Assembly (NCBI GenBank): GCA_031548875.1
Contig: JAVBQQ010000018.1
Span: forward strand, 1-42,722
DNA from: JAAYCI01 sp031548875
GTDB lineage: Bacteria; Bacillota; Clostridia; Oscillospirales; Ruminococcaceae
Direction: 5' to 3'
DNA length: 42,722 bases
Position numbers and translations under genes: made by a program
Shown: piece by piece, positions 8,146 to 16,679 of the stretch
Layout: the number at the start of each line of letters is the position of its first letter
Numbering within the stretch: position 1 is the first letter of the stretch
The notes under the pieces: model-generated
What the model was told of the DNA's origin: nothing
What the model saw: the letters and a program-made list of their open reading frames with translations, nothing else
Database searches by the model: none

Positions 8146-8688
8146 TTAATAGTTGGGCTGCGCCTTCAGCTCAAAATAGGCCTGGGCATGCTCACACACG
8201 GGGCACACCGCGGGTGCTGCGGCGCCCACATGCACATGCCCGCAGTTGGTGCAAAACCACACTTGCTCGCCCTCGCGCGTGAACACCTTGCCTTCGTCCA
8301 GGTTCTTCTTCAGCGCGTTGTAGCGTTCCTCGTGCCCCTTTTCGATCTTAGCTACGCCCTCGAACTGCGCCGCCAATTTGTCAAAACCCTCTTCGCGGGC
8401 CGTTTGGGCAAAGCCGGCGTACATGTCCGTCCATTCGTAGTGCTCGCCGGCGGCGGCGTCCACCAGGTTATCCATCGTGCCGGGCACCGCGCCGCCATGC
8501 AGCGCCTTGAACCACAGCTCGGCGTGCTCCTTCTCGTTGCCGGCTGTCTCCAGGAAGATGTTCGACATCTGCACGTAGCCCTCGGCCTTGGCCTTGGACG
8601 CGTAGAAGGTGTACTTGTTGCGGGCCTGGCTTTCGCCGGCAAAAGCTGTCTGCAAATTCTTTTCTGTCTGTGATCCTTTCAGTTCCAT
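8146..8688 (-). CDS. rbr: Rubrerythrin
   Basis: A 180-residue peroxide-scavenging protein that protects anaerobes by reducing hydrogen peroxide with electrons from rubredoxin or NADH systems. Residues 1 to about 140 form a ferritin-like four-helix domain with the diiron ligand patterns AGESQARNKY, ETAGNEKEHAELW and EKGHEERY. The C-terminal rubredoxin-like domain has CTNC and CPVC pairs for one iron. The start at ATG 8688 follows GGGAGG eight bases upstream. A longer open frame upstream is only the antisense-free extension of the reading frame and shows no conserved residues. It sits 92 bases after pckG on the same strand and could be partly co-transcribed with it. Confidence 0.96.
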   Translation of the reverse strand: MELKGSQTEKNLQTAFAGESQARNKYTFYASKAKAEGYVQMSNIFLETAGNEKEHAELWFKALHGGAVPGTMDNLVDAAAGEHYEWTDMYAGFAQTAREEGFDKLAAQFEGVAKIEKGHEERYNALKKNLDEGKVFTREGEQVWFCTNCGHVHVGAAAPAVCPVCEHAQAYFELKAQPNY

Positions 8689-8780
8689 CGTTGTACCCTC
8701 CCTGTTTTTTGGTGTGTTTCGTGCTGGTGCATAATACAACAGGCGGCCCGGGAAAATGTCCGCGGGCCGCACTGCCGTTT

Positions 8781-10550
8781 TTACTTGGAAAGGCGCTCCT
8801 TTTGGGCGGCCAATAGCTGGGCCATCTTTGCGGGCAGGCGGCTGCCAAACTTGGCATACAGCTCCTCCACGCCGGCGGCGTCTTCTAGCCACAGCTTGTT
8901 GTCCACGTGCAAAAGTCCCCGCAGCGTGTCGATGTTGATGTCCTCCAGCCCTTCGATGTTGATGTCCTCCGCCTTGGGCAGGTAGCCGATGGGCGTCGTC
9001 TCGGCGTCCACCTCGCCGTTGCAGCGGGCCAATATCCACATCAAGGCGCGCATATTGTCGCCAAATCCGGGCCAGATGAAGTGGCCGTCGTCGTCCAGGC
9101 GGAACCAGTTCACATTGAAGATCTTGGGGGCCTTGTCGCCCAGTTTTTCGCCCATGTCCAGCCAGTGCTGCCAATAGTCGCCCATGTTGTAGCCACAGAA
9201 GGGCAGCATGGCCATGGGGTCGCGACGCACCACGCCCACTGCGCCGGCCGCGGCGGCGGTGGTCTCGCTGGCCATGATGGAGCCCACGAACACGCCGTGC
9301 TCCCAGTCAAAGCTTTGGTACACCAGCGGCGCGGTCTTGGCGCGGCGGCCGCCAAAGATAATGGCCGAGATAGGCACACCGGCCGGGTTCTCGAACTCGG
9401 GGCTGATGGACGGGCAGTTGATGGCCGGCGCGGTGAAGCGGCTGTTGGGGTGTGCGCCCTTCTCGGTGCTGGTCTTGCCGTTCCAGGGCTGGCCCAGCCA
9501 GTCGATGCCGTTCTCGGGCGGGTTCTTGTCCAGCCCCTCCCACCACACGGTCATGTCATCTTTGTTCAGCACCACATTTGTAAAGATGGTGTTCTTGCGG
9601 GTACTTTCCAGCGCGTTGTAGTTGCTTTTTGCATTAGTGCCGGGCGCCACGCCAAAGAACCCGCTCTCCGGGTTGATGGCCCACAGCCGCCCGTCCGGCC
9701 CGATGTGCATCCAGGCGATGTCGTCGCCCACCGTCCACACCTTGTAGCCCTTGTTTTTGTACACGTCGGGCGGGATGAGCATGGCAAGGTTCGTTTTGCC
9801 GCAGGCAGAGGGAAACGCGCCGGTGACATACTGCACGTTGCCCTGGGGATCTTCGATGCCCAGGATGAGCATGTGCTCGGCCATCCAGCCCTCCTTCCAG
9901 CCCTGGTAGGAGGCGATGCGCAGCGCGAAGCACTTCTTGCCCAGCAGCACGTTGCCACCGTAACCGCTGTTCACGCTCCAGATGGCGTTGTCCTCGGGGA
10001 ACTGTACGATGTAGCGGTTCTCCTCGTCGATATCCGCCTTGGCGTGCATGCCGCGCACGAAATCGTTCGAGTCGCCCAGCTGGTCCAGCGCGCGCCGGCC
10101 GATGCGCGTCATGATATCCATGTTCAAAACGACATAGATGGAGTCGGTCGTCTCCACGCCCACCTTGGAGAAAGGCGAGCCAATGGGGCCCATCGAATAC
10201 GGGATGACATACATCGTGCGGCCCTGCATGGCGCCGTCGTACAACGGGCGCAGCTTCTCTTTCATCTCATCCGGGGCCATCCAGTTGTTGGTGGGGCCGG
10301 CGTCCTCTTTCTCCGATGTGCAGATGAAGGTGCGGTTCTCCACGCGGGCCACATCGTTTTTGGCGGTGTGGTGCCACATGCAGCCGGGCAGCTTCTCCTG
10401 GTTCAGTTCGGTCAGTTCGCCGGTGGCAAACGCCTCGTCGCGCAGCGCTTTCAATTGGGCCTCGCTGCCGTCGATCCAAACGACCTTGTCCGGTTTGCAC
10501 AGCGCGGCCACCTCGTCCACCCAGTCCAGTACCTGTTTGTTGCTTGTCAT
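8781..10550 (-). CDS. pckG: Phosphoenolpyruvate carboxykinase (GTP)
   Basis: A 589-residue enzyme that interconverts oxaloacetate plus GTP with phosphoenolpyruvate plus GDP and CO2. In fermentative anaerobes it often runs toward oxaloacetate to feed succinate formation. The phosphate-binding loop GAFPSACGKTN is at residues 244-254 and includes the reactive Cys250 of the GTP-dependent class. Other family blocks seen are YVIPYSMGPIGSP near 114-126 and FGGRRAKTAPLV in the C-terminal half. Length agrees with the GTP family (about 600), not the ATP type (about 530). The ATG at 10550 has GGGAG upstream, and a 17-spaced promoter precedes it. Confidence 0.97.
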   Translation of the reverse strand: MTSNKQVLDWVDEVAALCKPDKVVWIDGSEAQLKALRDEAFATGELTELNQEKLPGCMWHHTAKNDVARVENRTFICTSEKEDAGPTNNWMAPDEMKEKLRPLYDGAMQGRTMYVIPYSMGPIGSPFSKVGVETTDSIYVVLNMDIMTRIGRRALDQLGDSNDFVRGMHAKADIDEENRYIVQFPEDNAIWSVNSGYGGNVLLGKKCFALRIASYQGWKEGWMAEHMLILGIEDPQGNVQYVTGAFPSACGKTNLAMLIPPDVYKNKGYKVWTVGDDIAWMHIGPDGRLWAINPESGFFGVAPGTNAKSNYNALESTRKNTIFTNVVLNKDDMTVWWEGLDKNPPENGIDWLGQPWNGKTSTEKGAHPNSRFTAPAINCPSISPEFENPAGVPISAIIFGGRRAKTAPLVYQSFDWEHGVFVGSIMASETTAAAAGAVGVVRRDPMAMLPFCGYNMGDYWQHWLDMGEKLGDKAPKIFNVNWFRLDDDGHFIWPGFGDNMRALMWILARCNGEVDAETTPIGYLPKAEDINIEGLEDINIDTLRGLLHVDNKLWLEDAAGVEELYAKFGSRLPAKMAQLLAAQKERLSK

Positions 10551-10595
10551 ATGGCTATTGTCTCCCTCGCAAGTAGAGTTGTGAACTATGCATAG

Positions 10596-10624
10596 ATTCT
10601 ATCATTCCGGCAGGCTTTTCGCAA
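10596..10624 (-). promoter_or_regulatory. pckG promoter
   Basis: On the minus strand, a -35 TTGCGA (10619-10624), a 17-base spacer and a -10 TAGAAT (10596-10601) lie about 45 bases before the pckG ATG. Confidence 0.6.
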
Positions 10625-10651
10625 GGGCCGGAATGGGACGCGCCGGCCGCC

Positions 10652-10680
10652 TTGTCAACGCTTCCCCGCTTTGGTATAGT
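10652..10680 (+). promoter_or_regulatory. Promoter of the DUF3592-like gene
   Basis: A -35 TTGTCA (10652-10657), a 17-base spacer and a -10 TATAGT (10675-10680) with an extended TGG just before the -10. It is back to back with the pckG promoter, with about 27 bases between the two -35 boxes. Confidence 0.65.
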
Positions 10681-10714
10681 GGATAAAACGCGTTGAGGCA
10701 AAGAGGTGACGGGT

Positions 10715-11215
10715 ATGGACGATGCCTGGGGACAGATTGTCGGGATTGTTCCTTTTCTCATATTCATTCTCTATCTGCCTCTCGTGTGCGTCTACCTGTT
10801 CCGCAGCAGGAAGTACCTGCACATCCTCCGGCATGGCACCGTGCAACAGGCCACCCTCGCCTGCGTCGAATTCGATTACCAGACCCGCGGGCGCGGCTAT
10901 GACGTCCCCTACTTTATCGTGGAAGGCGCAGAGGGGAAATGGAAGGCGGAAAGCTGCATCCGGTATGACTACGAGTCGTTCGGGCATGCGCCGGGCGATA
11001 TCCTGCCCGTTTATTACCTGGACGGCACCTATAAATACGCTCAGCTGTGCGTGCCTCTTCCACTACCTGGCGAAAAGAAAGGCTGGGACAAGCTGTACAT
11101 CGGCGCGCACCCCTTTGGGAAGGGGTTGCTCTTTGCCCTCTTGCGGCTCTCCCTGTGGTTTTGGGGCATCTGGGGCGTTCTCGCCCTGTTCGTCCTGATG
11201 GCCGGCCGCCGCTAG
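10715..11215 (+). CDS. Small membrane protein, DUF3592-like
   Basis: A 166-residue protein with a hydrophobic helix at about residues 7-29 (IVGIVPFLIFILYLPLVCVYLF), a soluble beta-rich middle and a second hydrophobic helix near the C-terminus (LRLSLWFWGIWGVLALFVLMAG). This order, with a middle segment beginning HGTVQQATLACVEFDY, resembles DUF3592-type proteins, but I am not certain of the family. I chose ATG 10715 because AGAGGTGA ends five bases upstream. An in-frame GTG at 10706 lies inside that ribosome site. It is monocistronic, with its own promoter. Function is unknown. Confidence 0.75.
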   Translation: MDDAWGQIVGIVPFLIFILYLPLVCVYLFRSRKYLHILRHGTVQQATLACVEFDYQTRGRGYDVPYFIVEGAEGKWKAESCIRYDYESFGHAPGDILPVYYLDGTYKYAQLCVPLPLPGEKKGWDKLYIGAHPFGKGLLFALLRLSLWFWGIWGVLALFVLMAGRR

Positions 11216-11285
11216 GTAAATGCTGATGAATACCCGGTGAAAGAATACCGCAAAGGCACCGCCGCGGGATTAAATCAGTGCTTTC

Positions 11286-12536
11286 CTAGTTTTCCGCCCG
11301 GTCGACGGCCGCAACCTGCACCTTCTGGGTGAACGCCTGCCCCCCCGGCTGCGGCTTTCGCAGGCAGAGCGCGTAAAAGTCCTCAGCGCGGCCCTCCTCC
11401 GCCGCCACGTCCGCGGCGGATGCAGACGTCCCTGCCAGTTTTGCCAACGAGGCGGACAGCGGCAGGCTGGCCGTTTTTTTTGCCCGCCGCAGCACACCTA
11501 GACCGCGCGGGCTGGCCGCCAACAGATGCAAAAAAGGCGGCGTGGCCGCCGGACGTGGCGCAAGGCCCAGCGCGGCCACCAGCGCCAGCCGCCGCACCCG
11601 CGCGTGGGCAAAACGCTTTGTTTTGGCAAGGGCGTACAGCTCCTCCAGGCTCACCGCACGCTTGGCGGCGGCGGTCAGCCGTGTGCCCAGTCCCTCGCCC
11701 GCCGCAGGGTAGGGCGCAAAGTCTTCTTCTGTAAAACCCCGCAGGCGGCTGAGCAGAGCCAGCTCAAAGCGGCCTTCATCCAGCACGAGCCCGTCTGCTT
11801 CGGCTTGTTTGTACAGTGGCAGGCACACCTGCGGCACAAACGGCGCAAGCGCCTCCATGCCCCCGCCCGCATACAAGCGGCGCAGATGCCCCGCCGAGGC
11901 AAACCCATCCACAGGCGGACCGTCGTGGGCGGCGCCCGCCCGGGGCAGTGGCAACAGGCGCTGTGCGACTGCACTGCCTTTTTCCACTTTCCCTGCCGTT
12001 TGCAGCGCGCGCAGCGCCTTGCAGTACTCCACAGCAAGGATGTTGTTGGGGCTGGCCAACAGTTCGCCCGCGCCGGGCAGCAGCGCTTCGGCCGCCGCCG
12101 CGCGCGCCGCCGCGAAGGACACGCCGCCCTTCAGCCGCTCCTTTATAAGCGGGGCCAGGCGCTCGTCCCGCAGCACGTCGGCCACAGCCAGCAGACGGTG
12201 CGCGTCGGGTGTCTCGGCGCCAAAGGCCAGTGCGTCCACACAGCCCAGCGCGACCAGCAGCCCCACCCCGCCCGCGCCGAACGCCTCGGCCGAAGCCGTG
12301 GCCCAGCCCACCGGCAGCCGGAAGACAAGGTCCACCCCGCCGGCCACCGCCGCCCGCGCGCGCGCAGCCGTGGGCAAAAGCGCCCCCGCGCCCCGCTGCA
12401 CGAACGGCCCGCTCATCACGCATACCACCGCCGCACAGCCCTGCCGCCGCAGCTGTTCCACCATCCACGCGTGCCCCGCGTGGAACGGGTTATACTCGGC
12501 CACAATGCCCGCGATCTTTCCGTTTTCACGGCTCAA
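11286..12536 (-). CDS. tmcAL: tRNA(Met) cytidine acetate ligase (TmcAL)
   Basis: A 416-residue nucleotidyltransferase-fold enzyme (YlbM family) that uses ATP and acetate to form N4-acetylcytidine at the wobble base of elongator tRNA-Met. The N-terminal motif GIVAEYNPFHAGH includes the HxGH signature at residues 19-22. MSGPFVQRG and the later SPNNILAVEY block are also characteristic. The start is TTG at 12536, with GAGGGTG about six bases upstream; no ATG fits. It is divergent from acetate kinase, which handles the same metabolite (acetate). The shared control region is about 170 bases. The protein is very Ala-rich, in line with the local GC content. Confidence 0.9.
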   Translation of the reverse strand: MSRENGKIAGIVAEYNPFHAGHAWMVEQLRRQGCAAVVCVMSGPFVQRGAGALLPTAARARAAVAGGVDLVFRLPVGWATASAEAFGAGGVGLLVALGCVDALAFGAETPDAHRLLAVADVLRDERLAPLIKERLKGGVSFAAARAAAAEALLPGAGELLASPNNILAVEYCKALRALQTAGKVEKGSAVAQRLLPLPRAGAAHDGPPVDGFASAGHLRRLYAGGGMEALAPFVPQVCLPLYKQAEADGLVLDEGRFELALLSRLRGFTEEDFAPYPAAGEGLGTRLTAAAKRAVSLEELYALAKTKRFAHARVRRLALVAALGLAPRPAATPPFLHLLAASPRGLGVLRRAKKTASLPLSASLAKLAGTSASAADVAAEEGRAEDFYALCLRKPQPGGQAFTQKVQVAAVDRAEN

Positions 12537-12594
12537 AAAAACACCCTCATTTCTTGCAAGTGCGTTTGATATTTTAATGTCATTACGATTTTCC

Positions 12595-12623
12595 TTGAAA
12601 AGTACTATTGCCTATTATATAAT
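12595..12623 (+). promoter_or_regulatory. ackA promoter
   Basis: A -35 TTGAAA (12595-12600), a 17-base spacer and a perfect -10 TATAAT (12618-12623). The -10 is part of the palindrome ATTATATAAT (12614-12623), so a minus-strand TATAAT (12614-12619) faces tmcAL from the same bases. Confidence 0.8.
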
Positions 12624-12709
12624 GTTTTGGGTACGTTGAACAGGGACCCCCGCCAAATCGCTTGGCGTCGAATAGGAATGGCAGATAATTGTAGGAGGAA
12701 TCGAACGGC

Positions 12710-13912
12710 ATGAATGTATTGGTAATCAACAGTGGTTCTTCGTCGCTGAAGTACCAGCTCATCAACATGGACAACGAACAGGAGCTGTGCAAAGGCCTGT
12801 GCGAGCGCATCGGCATCGTGGGCAGTTCCATCACCCACAAGGCCAAAGGCAAGGAGTGGACGCAGCAGGAAACCCTGCCCACCCACGCCGAAGCGTTCAG
12901 CCACATGCTGAAGATGATGACTGAAGGCGAAGGCGCTGTTGTGAAGAACAAGAGCGAGATCGACGCCATCGGGCACCGCGTGGTGCACGGCGGCGAGAAG
13001 TTCACCGCCAGCATCCTCATCAACGACGAGGTCATCGAGACCATCGAGAAACTCTCCCCGCTGGCCCCGCTGCACAATCCCCCGCAGGTGTAGGGCATCC
13101 AGAGCGCCCGCAAGGTGTTCGGCATGGATATGCCTCAGGTGGCCGTGTTCGACACCGCCTTCCACCAGACCATGCCTTCCGAGGCATACGTCTTCGCCAT
13201 CCCGTACGAGTTCTACGAGAAATACGATATCCGTCGCTACGGCTTCCACGGCACCAGCCATCGCTATGTGGCCGCCCAGGCCGCCAAGTTCATGGGCAAG
13301 GACATCAAGAACCTCAAGATCGTCACCTGCCACCTGGGCAACGGCGCCTCCATCACCGCCGTGGACGGCGGCAAAAGCGTGGACACCAGCATGGGTCTCA
13401 CCCCGCTGGGCGGCATCATGATGGGCACCCGCTCGGGCGACCTGGACCCCTCAGTGGCCACCTACATGGCCGAGATCACCGGCCAGACCGGCAACCGCAT
13501 GAGCGACCTTTTAAACACGAAATGCGGCTTCCTGGGCGTGTCCGGCGTGTCCAGCGACTTCCGCGATCTGGAAAAAGCCAAGGAAGACGGCAACGACCGC
13601 GCAAAGCTTGCCATCGAGATGTACAACTACCAGCTGCGCAAGTTCATCGGCGCCTATGCCGCGGCCATGGGCGGTATCGACTGCCTTGTCTTCACCGGCG
13701 GCATCGGCGAGAACGGCATCTCGGTGCGGCAAGACTCGGTGAAGGGACTTTCCTTCCTGGGCATCGAGGTGGACGCCGCCAAGAACAACACGCGCGGCAC
13801 GCTCACCGACATCTCCACCGACAAAGCCCGCGTGCGCACGCTGGTTGTTCCCACCAACGACGAGCTGATGATCGCCCGCGACACGATGGAGCTGAGCGGT
13901 TTGAAGAAATAG
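12710..13912 (+). pseudogene. ackA: Acetate kinase interrupted by an in-frame amber codon
   Basis: Read through, this is a full-length acetate kinase of about 400 codons: INSGSSSLKYQ at the start, GHRVVHGG near residue 90, LAPLHNP at 118-124, AVFDTAFHQTMP, the HLGNGASI phosphate loop and FTGGIGEN. This enzyme makes ATP from acetyl phosphate. Codon 128 (13091-13093) is TAG, directly after LAPLHNPPQV and before GIQSARKVFG, with no frame change. The upstream part would give a 127-residue fragment. The downstream part has an ATG at 13115 with AAGGTG six bases before it, giving at most 265 residues. Neither fragment should be active alone. Codon choice and conservation look intact on both sides, so the change is recent, a sequencing error, or suppressed. 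The gene also ends in TAG. Confidence 0.85.
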
Positions 13913-13922
13913 CACACGATAG

Positions 13923-13955
13923 CCCGCGGTATCCCATGGGATGCCGCGGGTTTTT
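13923..13955 (+). terminator. ackA terminator
   Basis: A strong GC hairpin (CCCGCGG.ATCCC / GGGAT.CCGCGGG) with a tiny loop, followed by TTTTT, starts ten bases after the ackA stop. Confidence 0.9.
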
Positions 13956-14074
13956 GCATCCCACAGAAGTGATCTTGCTCCATTTATTGTCAAACAGCGG
14001 GCAGAGGGTGGTTGCTGGAAACCAGGTCTGGCCGCCACCCCGCCCTACATCCATCACAAAAGGAGGCTCTTCCC

Positions 14075-14725
14075 ATGACCGACCCATTGCAGCCCATCCA
14101 GTTCGTGCGCCACGGTTGTGTCTGCTTTTCCCATGACGACACCACCCTGTATGTGGACCCCTTCTATATCAGGGCCGGCGCCCCATACGCCGATTACATC
14201 ATCGTCGAACACAGCCACGGCGACCACTACTCTCCAAAAGACATCCGCAAGATCATCGCCGACCACACCGTTTTCTATGCCACCCCCGAAGTGTGCGAAA
14301 AGCTGCGGGCAGATTTTTCCCTGCCCCGGCAGCGCATGCTGCCCGTGCGCGAGGGGGACTTCTTCGCCCTGCGGGAGACGCCGGGCGACGCCATCACCTG
14401 CCGCGCCGTGCCCGCCTACAACAAGAACCATCCACGGGGCTTCGGCTTCGGCACCGTGCTGCAACTGGCCGGCCACACCTACTATCTCAGCGGCGACACC
14501 GACACCCTGGACAAGGATACCATCTGTGACGTGCTCTTCTGCGTATGTGATGCAAAATACAACATGCCGGATTACCTGGACCACGTCCCGGCGGAAATCA
14601 CCGCCATGCATACGCGCCCCGGTCTCGTGGTGCCTTACCACTACACAAACGCCAACGAACCCGGCCACGGCGAAAAGCTTGCCGCAAAGCTGGAAGCCAT
14701 GGGCATTCCCAGTACCGTATTGTAG
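14075..14725 (+). CDS. Metallo-beta-lactamase-fold hydrolase
   Basis: A 216-residue protein of the UlaG-like or YtkL-like MBL superfamily. The metal-binding motif is EHSHGDHYSP (His46, His48, Asp50, His51). A further Asp in YYLSGDTDT and a C-terminal His in VVPYHY complete the expected metal site. The N-terminus (FVRHGCVCFSHDDTTLYVDPF) is the usual opening strand pattern of this group. The start at ATG 14075 has AGGAGG eight bases upstream. Substrate is unknown: relatives cleave phosphoester or lactone bonds or act on RNA, and nothing in the context narrows this. It stands alone between ackA and hcp. Confidence 0.88.
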   Translation: MTDPLQPIQFVRHGCVCFSHDDTTLYVDPFYIRAGAPYADYIIVEHSHGDHYSPKDIRKIIADHTVFYATPEVCEKLRADFSLPRQRMLPVREGDFFALRETPGDAITCRAVPAYNKNHPRGFGFGTVLQLAGHTYYLSGDTDTLDKDTICDVLFCVCDAKYNMPDYLDHVPAEITAMHTRPGLVVPYHYTNANEPGHGEKLAAKLEAMGIPSTVL

Positions 14726-14778
14726 CGGCAAGCATGTCTTGTCATCCACGCCAGCGGCCAACCTGTATGCTGCAACCT

Positions 14779-14794
14779 GCCCGCACAGGCGGGC
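14779..14794 (+). terminator. Weak hairpin after the MBL gene
   Basis: GCCCGC-ACAG-GCGGGC stem-loop about 50 bases past the MBL stop, followed by a pyrimidine-rich but T-poor tail (CACTTTCTTCTC). It is a possible terminator. Confidence 0.35.
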
Positions 14795-14824
14795 GGCGCA
14801 CTTTCTTCTCACACCATTTCACAA

Positions 14825-14844
14825 TGTGTTGTACCTACAACATA
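14825..14844 (+). promoter_or_regulatory. Inverted repeat upstream of hcp, possible operator
   Basis: TGTTGTA-CC-TACAACA (14827-14842) is a perfect 7-bp inverted repeat, extendable by one more pair outside a single mismatch. It lies about 170 bases before hcp. In many anaerobes hcp is controlled by a CRP/FNR-family nitrosative-stress regulator (HcpR) that binds palindromes, so this is a candidate site. The sequence does not obviously match a consensus I can quote. No clear -35/-10 pair was seen between it and hcp. Confidence 0.4.
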
Positions 14845-15009
14845 CAACGCCTTTCCCACATGATACCCTAACGACAGTTGATTCCTTCCAGGATGCGCCG
14901 CTCTTCGCGGCCAGGGCGTGCTATGCTGGCACAAAAGCCATCGCACTGCACAGGGGGAACGCCAATATGCGCCACAGCGCGCCAAAGCAATAGAAAGGTG
15001 GAAAATGCA

Positions 15010-16572
15010 ATGAGTGAGATGTTCTGTTTCCAGTGTGAACAAACCGCCGGCGGCAAAGCCTGCACCGGCAAACAGGGGGTATGCGGCAAACCGTCCGACA
15101 CGGCGGGCCAGCAAGACAAGCTGACCGGGGCGCTCATCGCCCTGGCGCAAACGGTGGGCAGCGCCGCCCCCGCACCCGAAACCACCCGCGTAGTGCTGGA
15201 GGGGCTATTCGCCACCGTAACCAATGTGGACTTTGGCAGCGACACCATCCAGAAGCACATCGACGCCGCGCACGCCCAGGCCAAAGCATACGGCGCCCCC
15301 GTGGCCGACTACGACATGGACGCCCTGTGGAACGCAAACGAAGACATCCGCAGCCTGAAGACCCTGCTGCTGCTGGGGCTGCGCGGCATGGCGGCCTATG
15401 CGTTCCACGCGTTGGCGCTGGGCTATACGAGCGACGAGGTGGACGCCTTCTTCTACAAGGGCCTTGCCGCCCTGGGGCAGGACCTTGGCATGGATGCGCT
15501 GCTGCCGCTGGTGCTGGAATGCGGCGAGGCAAACCTGGCCTGCATGGCCCTGCTGGACGCCGCCAACACCGAGACCTACGGCACGCCGGTGCCCACCACT
15601 GTACCCCTCTCGGTCGAGAAAGGCCCCTTCATCGTGGTGAGCGGGCACGACCTGCGCGATCTGGACCTGCTTTTGCAACAGACCGAGGGCAAGGGCGTCA
15701 ACGTGTACACCCACGGCGAGATGCTGCCCTGCCACGCCTACCCCAAGCTGAAAGCATACAAGCATCTCAAGGGCAACTTTGGCACCGCCTGGCAGAGCCA
15801 GCAGAAGGAGTTTGACGCCATCCCTGCGCCCGTCCTGTTCACCACCAACTGCCTGATGCCCCCGAAGGACAGCTACAAGGACCGCGTGTACACCACCGAA
15901 GTGGTAGCCTTCCCCGGCCTCGTGCACATCGGCGAGGACAAGGACTTCGGCCCCGTCATCGCAAAAGCGCTGGAGCTGGGCGGCTACGCCGAAGACAAGT
16001 CCATGACCGGCATCAACGGCGGCAGCACCGTCACCACCGGCTTTGGCCACGGCACCGTGCTGGGCGTGGCAGACAAGGTCATCGACGCCGTGAAGGCGGG
16101 CGCCATCAAACACTTCTTCCTGGTGGGCGGCTGCGACGGCGCCAAGCCCGGCCGCAACTACTACACCGAATTCGTAAAGCAAACACCGAAGGACACGGTG
16201 GTGCTCACGCTGGCCTGCGGCAAATACCGCTTCAACGACCTCGACATCGGCGAGATCGGCGGCCTGCCCCGCATCATGGACATGGGCCAGTGCAACGACG
16301 CCTACAGCGCCGTACGCGTGGCCGCCGCCCTAGCCGACGCCTTCGGCACCGATGTGAACGGCCTGCCGCTCACGCTGGTGCTCTCCTGGTACGAGCAGAA
16401 GGCGGTCGTCATCCTGCTTTCGCTGCTCTCGCTGGGCATCAAGAATATCCGCCTTGGCCCCACGCTGCCCGCGTTCGTCTCGCCAAACGTGCTGGACGTG
16501 CTGGTGCAGAACTACGGTATCAAGCCCATCGGCACCCCCGAAGGCGACCTCGCCGAGATTCTGGCCGGCTGA
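15010..16572 (+). CDS. hcp: Hybrid cluster protein / hydroxylamine reductase
   Basis: A 520-residue iron-sulfur protein that in anaerobes reduces nitric oxide or hydroxylamine and takes part in nitrosative-stress defence. The N-terminal cluster motif is C6-x2-C9-x8-C18-x6-C25 (CFQCEQTAGGKACTGKQGVC), the spacing of the class found in strict anaerobes. Later blocks TTNCLMPP, VGGCDGAKPGRNYY and MGQCNDAYSA supply the cysteines of the hybrid 4Fe-2O-2S cluster. The short length, without the insert region of other classes, is normal. The start at ATG 15010 has AAAGGTGG nine bases upstream. An NADH-dependent Hcp reductase (hcr) is not adjacent. Confidence 0.96.
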   Translation: MSEMFCFQCEQTAGGKACTGKQGVCGKPSDTAGQQDKLTGALIALAQTVGSAAPAPETTRVVLEGLFATVTNVDFGSDTIQKHIDAAHAQAKAYGAPVADYDMDALWNANEDIRSLKTLLLLGLRGMAAYAFHALALGYTSDEVDAFFYKGLAALGQDLGMDALLPLVLECGEANLACMALLDAANTETYGTPVPTTVPLSVEKGPFIVVSGHDLRDLDLLLQQTEGKGVNVYTHGEMLPCHAYPKLKAYKHLKGNFGTAWQSQQKEFDAIPAPVLFTTNCLMPPKDSYKDRVYTTEVVAFPGLVHIGEDKDFGPVIAKALELGGYAEDKSMTGINGGSTVTTGFGHGTVLGVADKVIDAVKAGAIKHFFLVGGCDGAKPGRNYYTEFVKQTPKDTVVLTLACGKYRFNDLDIGEIGGLPRIMDMGQCNDAYSAVRVAAALADAFGTDVNGLPLTLVLSWYEQKAVVILLSLLSLGIKNIRLGPTLPAFVSPNVLDVLVQNYGIKPIGTPEGDLAEILAG

Positions 16573-16598
16573 CCCTTCCTGCCGCGCCACCTCCGGAA

Positions 16599-16634
16599 AA
16601 AGAGCCCGGCAAGCTGTTGCTTGCCGGGCTCTTT
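16599..16634. terminator. Bidirectional terminator
   Basis: A perfect 16-bp stem: 16599-16614 (AAAGAGCCCGGCAAGC) and 16619-16634, with a TGTT loop. It has A and T runs at the ends. It is shared by the convergent hcp and membrane-protein genes. Confidence 0.92.
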
Positions 16635-16679
16635 GCCGTATCGTTTTTTGTCTGCAGGCTTTCCAGATGATCCACCTGC

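Noticed and set aside
8907..10595. 562-codon open frame antisense to pckG, and similar long antisense frames at 16830-19001 and 31845-33782
   Set aside because: Each lies opposite a well-recognised gene and shows His/Val/Gly-rich shadow composition.
13091..13093. Amber codon as pyrrolysine or reassigned code
   Set aside because: TAG ends many other genes here, acetate kinase is not a known pyrrolysine protein, and no pyl genes are in the window.
12605..13333. 242-codon minus-strand frame spanning the ackA amber codon, as an alternative gene
   Set aside because: It has no ribosome site or domain; it mirrors conserved acetate kinase sequence.
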